In this document: positions 1-6,510 of the stretch, piece by piece
Layout of the letters: each line of letters begins with the position of its first letter
Numbering within the stretch: position 1 is the first letter of the stretch
Source of the DNA: Kofleriaceae bacterium
GTDB lineage: Bacteria > Myxococcota_A > Polyangia > Haliangiales > Haliangiaceae
Length of the DNA stretch: 7,187 nucleotides
Assembly: GCA_016763395.1 (NCBI GenBank)
Contig: JAESTW010000818.1
Location: forward strand, 1 to 7,187
Direction of reading: 5' to 3'
Made by a program: the position numbers and the translations under genes
Notes under the pieces: generated by a model
Database searches by the model: none
Told to the model about the DNA's origin: nothing
What the model saw: the letters and a program-made list of their open reading frames with translations, nothing else

Positions 1-1203
1 GTGACTACCGATTTCGACATTGTCGAGGGCGAAAATGGCTCGAGCCACTTCCATATTTCTATCGCTGCCCTTTCCGAAAGGCTCGGGTGCAGTGCGTCCA
101 ATCACCGCCGACGCTGTCACCGGCAAATCGTACTTCATAAGAACATCTCTGCGGATCACTTCGCCACAACGTGTTTTGTAATCTAGCTCTGTGATCGTTC
201 CGAGGCCATCACCATCGATGTGCATGTAGAAGATTCGGCGGCCACCCAGGGTCGTAAAGTCCGGTCTGGGCCAGCCTTTGATACCAAAGGCGTCTTCAAA
301 AAATCGAAAGGGATTAAGAATCCAGCGCTGAACGTAACGCTCGCCAAGCCGTGTTTCCGAATAGGCCATCGTTGGCATCACGAAGCCGCCAGTCACTCCG
401 GTCCAAACTACGTCACTTACACTATCGGGAATGTCCGTTCGCTCGAGCTGCAGATACACTTTGCTACCCGGTACGCTTTGGTAGTGCTGATAAAATTCGA
501 ATCGACTTGGCAGTGCCTGCTCAAATCCCAACACTTCTTCGTCGCTTTTGACTAGCGCGATACTGCTGGCGTCGTCGGACCAATCCCCCAGATACCTGCC
601 ACCAATGGCCTCAAATGCTCCATCGATAAGTTCCTGGCTTGCAGGGATTCCATCCAGGTTGGTAATGGCTCCCAACCTCTCCATAACCACAACTCGGCGC
701 CCCTCTTGCGCCTGGAAAGCGAGCCATTCTAGGTACTCGTCCGGTCTTTTCATTTGGTCGTCCGAGAACCAAGAGATGACCCCCAGATATTTTCCCATCT
801 CTTGTGGACTGGGAAGGCCTGCTCCGTTGACGTCGTAATACTCCACAACGAGACCAAGGTGATTCAGTGGCAGTTCCGCGAGCAAGTGCACCATCGAGAC
901 CTCGGAATCAATCGGACGTAGAGTGACGTTCTCGTCATCGTCCTCCTCCTCGATGGTTTCGTTGCTGTCATACATTGCCAAGAGACGCCGTGAAACTTCG
1001 CCGGGGAAGTCCGCGCTCTGCGACGTCGTTGGCTTGATTCCGAAGTCTTTTCGCAAGGGATGCCATGTAGAAGTAGTATCCGCGACCTCCACATCCGATT
1101 TCCCATCACCGGACCTAGCGGCCAATAGCGACATCCCCCCCCACGCAATGGCGGCGATCGTAAGAGCGAGCATGATGATGCGGGAAATGCCGGATTTGGT
1201 CAT
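1..1203 (-). CDS. PelA-like polysaccharide deacetylase (N-terminal 401 codons, runs off left edge)
   Basis: Reading the minus strand from ATG at 1203 gives 401 codons without a stop, to the window edge. Residues 6-29 form a hydrophobic signal or anchor segment. An acidic stretch follows (EEEDDDE near 85-91). Residues 115-180 (LGLVVEYYDVNGAGLP, GVISWF, GRRVVVMERLGA) and 297-370 (NPFRFFEDAFG, RRIFYMHIDGDG, ELDYKTRCGEVIRRD, LPVTASAV) resemble the part of PelA that follows its hydrolase domain. HIDGDG at 328-333 resembles the metal-binding Asp motif at the start of the deacetylase domain. PelA is a periplasmic protein that deacetylates the GalNAc-rich Pel polysaccharide. The N-terminal GH114 domain of canonical PelA is missing here, but a GH114 gene ends 6 bases upstream, so the two are probably co-transcribed. 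AAGG four bases before the ATG can serve as ribosome binding site. Family call is from remembered motifs; the catalytic His residues lie outside the window. Confidence 0.75.
   Translation of the reverse strand, partial: MTKSGISRIIMLALTIAAIAWGGMSLLAARSGDGKSDVEVADTTSTWHPLRKDFGIKPTTSQSADFPGEVSRRLLAMYDSNETIEEEDDDENVTLRPIDSEVSMVHLLAELPLNHLGLVVEYYDVNGAGLPSPQEMGKYLGVISWFSDDQMKRPDEYLEWLAFQAQEGRRVVVMERLGAITNLDGIPASQELIDGAFEAIGGRYLGDWSDDASSIALVKSDEEVLGFEQALPSRFEFYQHYQSVPGSKVYLQLERTDIPDSVSDVVWTGVTGGFVMPTMAYSETRLGERYVQRWILNPFRFFEDAFGIKGWPRPDFTTLGGRRIFYMHIDGDGLGTITELDYKTRCGEVIRRDVLMKYDLPVTASAVIGRTAPEPFGKGSDRNMEVARAIFALDNVEIGSH
1135..1142. repeat. Eight-base C/G homopolymer inside the deacetylase gene
   Basis: Eight consecutive C on the plus strand (G8 in the coding strand) fall in codons 21-23 of the deacetylase gene, within its hydrophobic N-terminal segment. 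The frame stays open on both sides, so the present length is the in-frame one. A change of one base would end translation in another frame. Confidence 0.9.
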
Positions 1204-1209
1204 ATAGCC

Positions 1210-2238
1210 TTAGGGCTGCTCGACCAAACGGTCCAACTCTCGGTGTCCTACATACGGGAGGAACTTCTTGTCCAGCGCCAGCCGCACAAATTTTCGAGCA
1301 AGCTTGGGCCTCGTTAGGTAGTCCACAGCAAAGACAGGTAACTTATGTTGCCTAAAACGAGACAGTGCACGAATTGTCTCTTTTTGGGGTCGCAGCGGAT
1401 TATTGTGATCGGCGCGGCCAAAGAAAAAGCTATCTTCTGCACCGATTCCATCGACAATGTCCAAATAGGCGTCCGCGCTGGTATCGGATAGTTCGTCGAT
1501 TATTGTGGCGCCGTTTTGCGGGACTAGTAGAAAGCCTGGTCGCTTGTGATGAACTCTCGCTCGATGCCCGATTCGCGCCAGTAGTTGGCACATAAGTTGG
1601 GCTGCATTTTTTTGCTCTGGCTGTTCCCCGTCCGGCCCGAAAAACTCGTACGCATCAACGATATCCAAGTACACTCCGTCAAAGCCGGCCTCGACGATTC
1701 TATCCAAATAGCTGTTGTTGCGACTGCCTTTACCGATGATAATTTTCTGCCAGGAATCGAGCCAGTAGCGAACTTTAAAGTTACCAGCCCAGTCCTCATT
1801 TGCGTCTGCTAAAAAATCTGGCTTTTCGGTTTTCCATGCCTTTTTCCAGTAGTATCGGTAATCTTCGGCCTCTCCGATGCTGAGGTAAGCGAGTACGATC
1901 CGGCGACTTCCATCCGGTTTCCGGGCGATTTTCTCCACGTCCTTGGCTGTCCATGGTCGCTCGCCATTGGCGTAGTCAATCACTAGCAAATCAGCCTCTG
2001 ATTTCGCCAGGTCCCGGGTTTTTAGACGCTTGCCATTTCGTCCCTGTAGTTGGTAGCCCCAACTTTTTACAGCGCGAATTCGGCTTCGTTTAGTATTGGG
2101 TTTACTCTCCACGGTACCGGACAATAGCACCATGAAAATCCCCATGAGCAGCACGATGCTACGGCTCGCTTGCATGACCATCACAACGCGAATACTAGCA
2201 TGATCGCCAGCCCATACACGTAGGCCTGGCACGGACAT
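1210..2238 (-). CDS. Secreted GH114 family (TM1410/MJ1477-type) endo-alpha-1,4-polygalactosaminidase-like glycosidase
   Basis: This 342-residue protein has the TIM-barrel pattern of the GH114 / COG2342 family, whose members cleave alpha-1,4-linked galactosamine or GalNAc polymers; the PelA hydrolase domain belongs to the same family. Visible motifs are LLVIDYANGE (84-93), IVLAYLSIGEAEDYR (114-128), the hallmark GFDGVYLDIVDAYE (185-198) with likely catalytic Asp192, VPQNG (239-243) and GIGAEDSFF (264-272) with likely catalytic Glu268. A hydrophobic segment at 28-41 is a signal peptide or anchor. ATG at 2238 has a G5A Shine-Dalgarno-like run 9 bases upstream but gives a long 27-residue n-region. 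Met20 (2181) or Met22 (2175) would give a more usual signal peptide without a clear binding site. The stop lies 6 bases before the deacetylase gene, which suggests one transcript and a shared role. Databases sometimes label this family as cysteinyl-tRNA synthetase-like; nothing here supports that. Confidence 0.9.
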   Translation of the reverse strand: MSVPGLRVWAGDHASIRVVMVMQASRSIVLLMGIFMVLLSGTVESKPNTKRSRIRAVKSWGYQLQGRNGKRLKTRDLAKSEADLLVIDYANGERPWTAKDVEKIARKPDGSRRIVLAYLSIGEAEDYRYYWKKAWKTEKPDFLADANEDWAGNFKVRYWLDSWQKIIIGKGSRNNSYLDRIVEAGFDGVYLDIVDAYEFFGPDGEQPEQKNAAQLMCQLLARIGHRARVHHKRPGFLLVPQNGATIIDELSDTSADAYLDIVDGIGAEDSFFFGRADHNNPLRPQKETIRALSRFRQHKLPVFAVDYLTRPKLARKFVRLALDKKFLPYVGHRELDRLVEQP

Positions 2239-2286
2239 GGGCGGACATCCCCCATGGCGATGGACCGTTGGTAGCAGCTGAGCGAG

Positions 2287-3146
2287 CTAGTCGCAGCTTA
2301 TTCGAAACTCGTCGTCGAGATCTAGAGGCAGCACCAGTGTCCTCAGGCCAAGGGTCTGAGCGGCAGTGCAGATCTCCGAGGAGTCAGAAACAAAAGACTC
2401 TTTGTATTCGGCATTCCACACCGGCTTGTCGGCACGGATAAATGGCAGAAGCGCTTCACATTCATCAAATTCGTGACACTGCTCATTCACGCTGAAATCG
2501 TAGTATGCGAGCAGCTGTGGAATCTGGTCCAGGCGTTCTTTAGCCCAACGGCCAGGCCACGAGTGTGAGCAAGATTCGCGATCGCCCGGTTGAATGCCAG
2601 CTGATCTTCGTCTCGAAGGGGAAAGCCACTATCATTCTGATACCCGTCCATATTGTCCGGTTCAACGCCATCACACCCTTTTTGTACGGCCAAGTCCAGC
2701 CGCGCCGCCATGATATCAAGCAGGCCGGCATCGCGAATATCCAACCACTTCTCATCTTCAAAGCCAATCAAGACCTTACCCAGTATGGACTCCGAAAAGC
2801 TCCCAGCATCGGAGCGAAAAGGCTCGTATGAGCCCGCTGAGAAGTAGCAGATGACTTTCTTTCCCGTCGCTTGTAGTGAGGCAATCTCGCTTGCTGACAC
2901 ATTGAAGAGATCGATATCGTAAACATCAACGGCATAGGATGTGTTGACCGAGCCAACCAACTGCCACTGCCACGTCATATTGGACGTTGGCACAAACCAA
3001 TTCCCGGTGACTGGCGGAACTGCATCGGCCACGGGGCCGGCATCCACCGAGTCGCCACTATCCCCCCCGCATCCCCAAGTGGGAATCACAGCAGTGCAAA
3101 CACTTCCAACGATGAGGGCTGGCAATAGCCAGTGGGCTGCGAACAT
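2287..3146 (-). pseudogene. Frameshifted secreted GH114 glycosidase (possible lipoprotein)
   Basis: From ATG at 3146 the frame reads 204 codons of a GH114-type protein and then goes wrong. A hydrophobic leader (6-22) precedes Cys26 in TWGC, a poor lipobox, followed by a Gly/Asp/Ser/Ala-rich linker (27-44). The catalytic domain shows KKVICYFSAGSYE (96-108), WLDIRD (134-139) and GCDGVEPDNMDGYQ (157-170), with Asp164 a likely catalytic residue, then ends in frame at GLKN (201-204). Removing the shift (one base missing at about 2533-2534) gives LDQIPQLLAYYDFSVNEQC and the expected C-terminal half to the stop at 2287, including the NEQC motif whose Glu is a probable second catalytic residue. The restored protein would be about 286 residues, normal for the family. 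As read, translation ends at 2487 after 219 residues and loses NEQC. The cause may be real inactivation or a sequencing error. Its stop is 48 bases before the second GH114 gene; they belong to clearly different subfamilies. Confidence 0.85.
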
Positions 3147-3241
3147 ATGGCAAGTATGAAAGACGGAAGGATTCCCCGCAAGTGATGATGAATCTGTTGC
3201 CAGACATTGTTAGTTCCGCCGAGGCCATCTAAACTTCGAGG
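3147..3241. promoter_or_regulatory. Divergent intergenic region between the GH114 group and the RtcB-like gene
   Basis: The 95 bases between the two outward-facing start codons should hold the promoters for both groups. On the minus strand, TTGCGG (3181-3176) and CATACT (3158-3153) are 17 bases apart, matching 3/6 and 4/6 of the sigma-70 consensus. On the plus strand, TTGTTA (3207-3212) and TAAACT (3230-3235) are 17 apart, each 4/6. Both are weak and would place transcription starts almost on the start codons. No clear operator palindrome was found. Confidence 0.3.
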
Positions 3242-4450
3242 ATGTCCAAGGAATTGCTAGAGAGAGCCCGCGAGCATGTATTTATGGCGGGTGTTGACGA
3301 CAGTGGGGCCAGGCTGTGTGAAGCAAATTTGCCTTACGGCATCGCCAAAATTCACCATGTCCAAAAGCAGCTGGGATACGACCCGGACGCCTCATTTGTA
3401 GGCTCTCCCGATTGTACGATCACTCGCAACACCCGGCGTTGGCAACAAGGGTTTGGCTATGGAGGTGTCTATCAATGGTCCGGCGAATTCGCTGTGCTGG
3501 ATATCAAAACCAACGCCTGTGGCATGATTGTAGGCGCGTTGCCAAATCACCCAGAGCACGAAGATGTCTTAGAGCGACTACGAGTTCTCGAACGAGATGG
3601 CTTGAGTCTTGATGGTGTTGAGATCGACAACGACCTGACGGAGTCGAATCACTTTGTCGACATCTTAGAAGTGAGTTCCGACGAACAAATAGAAACACCG
3701 CCCGGAGAAGCGAAACACTTCTTCATCATGCACTCCAGCGGACATGAACACAGAGCCAATACTCCGCTCGGACCTGGTTTGTACTATGACGAGAGCCAAG
3801 ACCTCCTCGATATGGCAACCAAGATCGATACCCCATGGGGCAGCCTGTCCGTACTAGAAGGCAAGCGTGCGCAAGAGTGGTACGAGTTTTATAAAAAGGC
3901 AGAAGATTTCGTATTCCGACGACGAGAACTGCTAGCACGGCATCTATTTGGCGAGGTCGACATCACAATTAACGCCACTCATCAGGGCTTGGTGCGCGGC
4001 TACAATCAGGCCAACATGGGTTGTTATCACTACGACATGGACGACGATGCCCTGGGTCCACTTTTCCCCTTAACCCTCTCGCCCGACTTGCCCTGTTATC
4101 TTGTCCGAGGAAAACGCAATTTGCGCGACGAAGTGATGAGCGAACTAGGATGGGACGATAGGCTGGAGCGTCACGGTTTGCGCCAGCGAATCGCCAACAC
4201 CAACTTTCTTCCCCATGGTGGCGGCTACCGATACGAGCAATTCACCAAGGTGGCAAAGGTGCATGAAAGCGCAGGAAATCGCGTTTTTGAGCTACAATCT
4301 TCCGATTCTGCGATTGAAAACCAACGGATAGACACGCCCCGGGGATTGCCATATACCTATCGCGGCATGGAGGTCAAAGAGCGCATGGCTGAGCTCGATC
4401 TCGGACAAGCGGTCGTCAAATTGGATCTTCGTTACGTGTTGGGAAGGTAA
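3242..4450 (+). CDS. Divergent RtcB-like protein (putative RNA ligase family)
   Basis: This 402-residue protein is not an obvious member of a common family, but key residues follow the order of RtcB, the Mn- and GTP-dependent ligase joining 2',3'-cyclic phosphate (or 3'-phosphate) and 5'-hydroxyl RNA ends. Candidates are Cys93 in NACGM (RtcB: DxGCGM), His137 in ESNHFVDILEV (GGGNHFIE), His164 in FIMHSSG (MxHSGSRG), His247 in INATHQG (the HHN-type ligand), LPCYLVRGKRNL at 283-294 (the SMGxxSYIVRG strand), and His325 in PHGGGYRYE (HGAGR, the guanylylated His). The C-terminal part (371-402, YTYRGMEV to LRYVLGR) also resembles the RtcB end. Length is near that of bacterial RtcB (about 400). The HSGSRG and HGAGR motifs are both altered, so activity is uncertain. 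An in-frame TAA at 3230 fixes ATG 3242 as the first possible start; GAGG touches it, an unusually short ribosome-site spacing. It precedes the transporter gene by 7 bases. Confidence 0.6.
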   Translation: MSKELLERAREHVFMAGVDDSGARLCEANLPYGIAKIHHVQKQLGYDPDASFVGSPDCTITRNTRRWQQGFGYGGVYQWSGEFAVLDIKTNACGMIVGALPNHPEHEDVLERLRVLERDGLSLDGVEIDNDLTESNHFVDILEVSSDEQIETPPGEAKHFFIMHSSGHEHRANTPLGPGLYYDESQDLLDMATKIDTPWGSLSVLEGKRAQEWYEFYKKAEDFVFRRRELLARHLFGEVDITINATHQGLVRGYNQANMGCYHYDMDDDALGPLFPLTLSPDLPCYLVRGKRNLRDEVMSELGWDDRLERHGLRQRIANTNFLPHGGGYRYEQFTKVAKVHESAGNRVFELQSSDSAIENQRIDTPRGLPYTYRGMEVKERMAELDLGQAVVKLDLRYVLGR

Positions 4451-4457
4451 GAGTCCA

Positions 4458-5906
4458 ATGGGGATTCCCCCCAATGAGCACCAGAGCAAACTCGCGTGGC
4501 TCTGTGTGGTCAGCTTGACTTACTACACAGCGGTGACCATTGCCGACACGGTCGCTCAGTCGATCTTTGTCGCCCGTCTTGGTGTAGCCGCTCTTCCCAA
4601 TATTTTTTTACTCAAAGCCGCCATTGATGTGATCAGTGCCCTGGCCTACTTGCCACTGACTCGAGGCCGAAATCCCGAGAGAGTCTGGCGAGTCTTGCTG
4701 CTTTTGTACGGCACTAGCGTTGCAATCGGATGGTGGGCCGTGTCCGGTACCCTGTCACTATCTCTTGGCGCCTATTTACTCTATGTCGGTCACGAGGTGG
4801 CATGGACGCTGGCAGTTATTCACTGGGGGATTTTCCTGCTCAGTCTCCTGGGGCCGATCGAGAGCCGCAGGTTCTTTCCTGTCCTATTCGGTGTCGGACG
4901 TCTCGGCGCACTGCTGGGAGGACTGCTCGTAACCGCTTTTGCAGTGCAGTTGGGAACGGCAAACCTCCTTGGCATCGTTCTCTTCTTGACACTTTTCTGC
5001 GCGCTCGCAAGCCTCAAGCTAAAGAACAATTCCGGCTTTCAAACCCGGCAGAAGACTGATGAGCGTGGCGGTGGGTGGAGAGATGCGGCCGCGCAGCCTT
5101 TAGTCCGGGCCATCGCTGTTTCGACGGCTACAATGGTCATGCTGCGCTACGGTTTGCGCATGGTTTCCCTCGCGGAGATTCGCGGTGCCTTCGATAGCGA
5201 CAAAGACCAAATCGCCGCCTTTTTGGGGCTTGTTGCGGTCCTCGGCAACGCCCTTGCCTTGGTATTGGGCATCTGGGTGGTCCCGAGGTTACTCGCGCGA
5301 ATCGGTGTTGGCGCGACAAACTTGCTCTACGCATCGACGACCTTGATAGCCTTTGCCACGACTTGGCTCTTTCCCGGACTAGCGAGCGCCAGTTCTGCAC
5401 GCTTTGTCGAAATGCCTCCCAAACACGCCCTCAAAACACCACTATCGGTACTTTTCTACGGCGGCGAAAAACCTTCTCATCGGGCAGCCGCGCGATCACT
5501 GGTCTTCGGCTTGGCGATTCCACTTGCGGCAATTTGCACCGGACTTGGGTTTCGATATGGCCGGCCGGACGCGAGCCTCATCAGCCTCTTAGGCATTGCC
5601 ATCGCGCTCATCTACCTCGGTGTTTGCCGGTGGCAAAACAAGCAGTACCAAAACGGACTGAGCAGCCAACTGCAAGCGCTTGTCGCCGGGGAGACGCCCT
5701 CCAGCGGAAGACAAGAGGGGTGGCAGTCCATACTCGGACAGTGTGCCCCCAAGCTCCCCAAGGCGCAGGTCAAGTACCTCTGTGCCGGCTTGGCTTCACC
5801 CTCGCAACCCACTCACGAGCTAGCTCGCGCACTGCTCGGAGAATTGCTGAGCCCGGCCCAGCAGCGCAGCGTCGGCAAGCTCGAAGGTGATACCGCACTC
5901 GGTTGA
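4458..5906 (+). CDS. Polytopic membrane transporter, MFS / TlcA (nucleotide-exchange)-like
   Basis: The 482-residue protein has about 11-12 hydrophobic spans (near 14-38, 46-66, 79-97, 102-135, 140-163, 167-186, 214-232, 251-277, 286-306, 345-365 and 374-391). A central charged loop lies at 188-212 and a soluble tail of about 85 residues follows 395. The second half has a pattern I associate with bacterial MFS proteins related to TlcA/Npt nucleotide exchangers: SDKDQIAAFLG at 247-257, then SARFVEMPPKHALKTPLSVLF at 313-333 with only short breaks. The first half has an FFPVLFGVGRLGALLGGLL segment (139-157). Substrate cannot be told from sequence. The tail could be a degraded helical-repeat domain of the sort fused to some relatives. 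GGGAAGG at the end of the RtcB-like gene sits 10 bases before the ATG, so the two are very likely translated from one mRNA. Another MFS subfamily is possible. Confidence 0.72.
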   Translation: MGIPPNEHQSKLAWLCVVSLTYYTAVTIADTVAQSIFVARLGVAALPNIFLLKAAIDVISALAYLPLTRGRNPERVWRVLLLLYGTSVAIGWWAVSGTLSLSLGAYLLYVGHEVAWTLAVIHWGIFLLSLLGPIESRRFFPVLFGVGRLGALLGGLLVTAFAVQLGTANLLGIVLFLTLFCALASLKLKNNSGFQTRQKTDERGGGWRDAAAQPLVRAIAVSTATMVMLRYGLRMVSLAEIRGAFDSDKDQIAAFLGLVAVLGNALALVLGIWVVPRLLARIGVGATNLLYASTTLIAFATTWLFPGLASASSARFVEMPPKHALKTPLSVLFYGGEKPSHRAAARSLVFGLAIPLAAICTGLGFRYGRPDASLISLLGIAIALIYLGVCRWQNKQYQNGLSSQLQALVAGETPSSGRQEGWQSILGQCAPKLPKAQVKYLCAGLASPSQPTHELARALLGELLSPAQQRSVGKLEGDTALG

Positions 5907-6033
5907 GCCCCGCTCTTGATACGTGCCGCAAGCAGGTTAGACATACCGGAAATAGGAGGAATGGGTGAGAGCTAGAACGAAACACACCTCTGTAGGGTGA
6001 TTTGTAGACGCGGCCCAGGCTATCCTTTCCCCA
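5907..6033 (+). promoter_or_regulatory. Gap before the chemosensory pair, probable promoter region
   Basis: These 127 bases separate the transporter from the CheW-like gene. No hairpin followed by a T-run is present, so read-through is possible. TTGATA (5916-5921, 5/6 to the -35 consensus) is followed after 16 bases by TAGACA (5938-5943, 3/6), a weak promoter candidate. AGGAGG at 5954-5959 is a strong ribosome-site look-alike, but it leads only to a four-codon frame starting at ATG 5961. Confidence 0.25.
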
Positions 6034-6507
6034 ATGGAAGACGAGCAAATTCCGCGCCCCGCGAAGCTAGTTTGTTTCGAGCTTCAAGGACAGGAATACG
6101 CTGCGGACATCCACTGCGTCAGAGAGTCCCTGCCCCAGCGCCCTATCGCCCGCGTGCCGCTCACTCCCCAGTGGCTCACCGGAATTATCAACCTGCGAGG
6201 CGATGTCGTCGCACTCATCGATCTCTCTCTATTTCTGGGAATGGCGCGGACAAAAATGAGTACCGACTCCCGCATCATCATTGCACAGTGTGAAGAACGC
6301 AGACTGGGGCTGGTCTGCGATAGTTTGCGAATGCTCCGGACAATCGATATGGAACAAGTGAAATCCACGCCAGCAACCCTAGCCCCCTCCTGCGCGGCAA
6401 TGCTAGAGGGCGTACTTCCGCTACCCGACGGCACTACCGTGCAGATTCTAAATATCTCGGCAATTTTCAATTCCCAAGAACTAACTGCGTTTCGACGTGG
6501 AGCCTAA
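6034..6507 (+). CDS. CheW-like chemosensory adaptor protein
   Basis: A single CheW domain fills this 157-residue protein, the usual CheW length. CheW is a soluble cytoplasmic scaffold linking chemoreceptors to the CheA kinase. Visible family features are the opening beta strands LVCFELQGQEYAADI (12-26), the hallmark TGIINLRGDVVALIDL (49-64) including the conserved Arg of NLRG, a middle segment RIIIAQCEERRLGLVCD (80-96), and the closing GVLPLPDGTTVQILNI (126-141). No in-frame start lies upstream of ATG 6034 before a stop at 5998. No good ribosome binding site is visible before it; CTATCCTTTCC precedes the start. The next gene, a membrane sensor, begins 3 bases after the stop, so this adaptor is probably dedicated to that sensor or to an array encoded to the right. 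A CheV-type fusion is ruled out because there is no receiver domain. Confidence 0.9.
   Translation: MEDEQIPRPAKLVCFELQGQEYAADIHCVRESLPQRPIARVPLTPQWLTGIINLRGDVVALIDLSLFLGMARTKMSTDSRIIIAQCEERRLGLVCDSLRMLRTIDMEQVKSTPATLAPSCAAMLEGVLPLPDGTTVQILNISAIFNSQELTAFRRGA
6499..6502 (+). promoter_or_regulatory. Ribosome binding site of the sensor gene
   Basis: GGAG lies within the last codons of the CheW-like gene, 8 bases before ATG 6511. This supports that start and translation of both genes from one message. Confidence 0.6.
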
Positions 6508-6510
6508 GCG

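Noticed and set aside
220..838. Plus-strand open frames of 96-111 codons opposite the PelA-like gene
   Set aside because: Antisense to a longer frame with family motifs; composition is not protein-like and no ribosome sites are convincing.
864..1148. 94-codon minus-strand frame within the PelA-like gene
   Set aside because: It overlaps the 401-codon frame, is Arg/Ser-rich with no recognisable motif, and its start lies in the C8 run; it is an out-of-frame shadow.
1210..2238. Annotation as a cysteinyl-tRNA synthetase-related protein
   Set aside because: The MJ1477/TM1410 family carries that historical label, but a secretion signal and GH114 motifs indicate an extracytoplasmic glycosidase.
5363..5890. 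175-codon plus-strand frame inside the transporter gene
   Set aside because: Arg/His/Thr-rich shadow of the membrane-protein frame; no domain and no ribosome site.
5961..5975. AGGAGG followed by ATG and a four-codon frame upstream of the CheW-like gene
   Set aside because: The spacing is too short (one base) and the peptide is trivial; no attenuator structure is visible around it.
5907..6033. Intrinsic terminator after the transporter gene
   Set aside because: No GC-rich stem with a following T-run could be found in the gap.
6084..6470. 128-codon minus-strand frame opposite the CheW-like gene
   Set aside because: Fully antisense to a confident CheW domain; no motif recognised.
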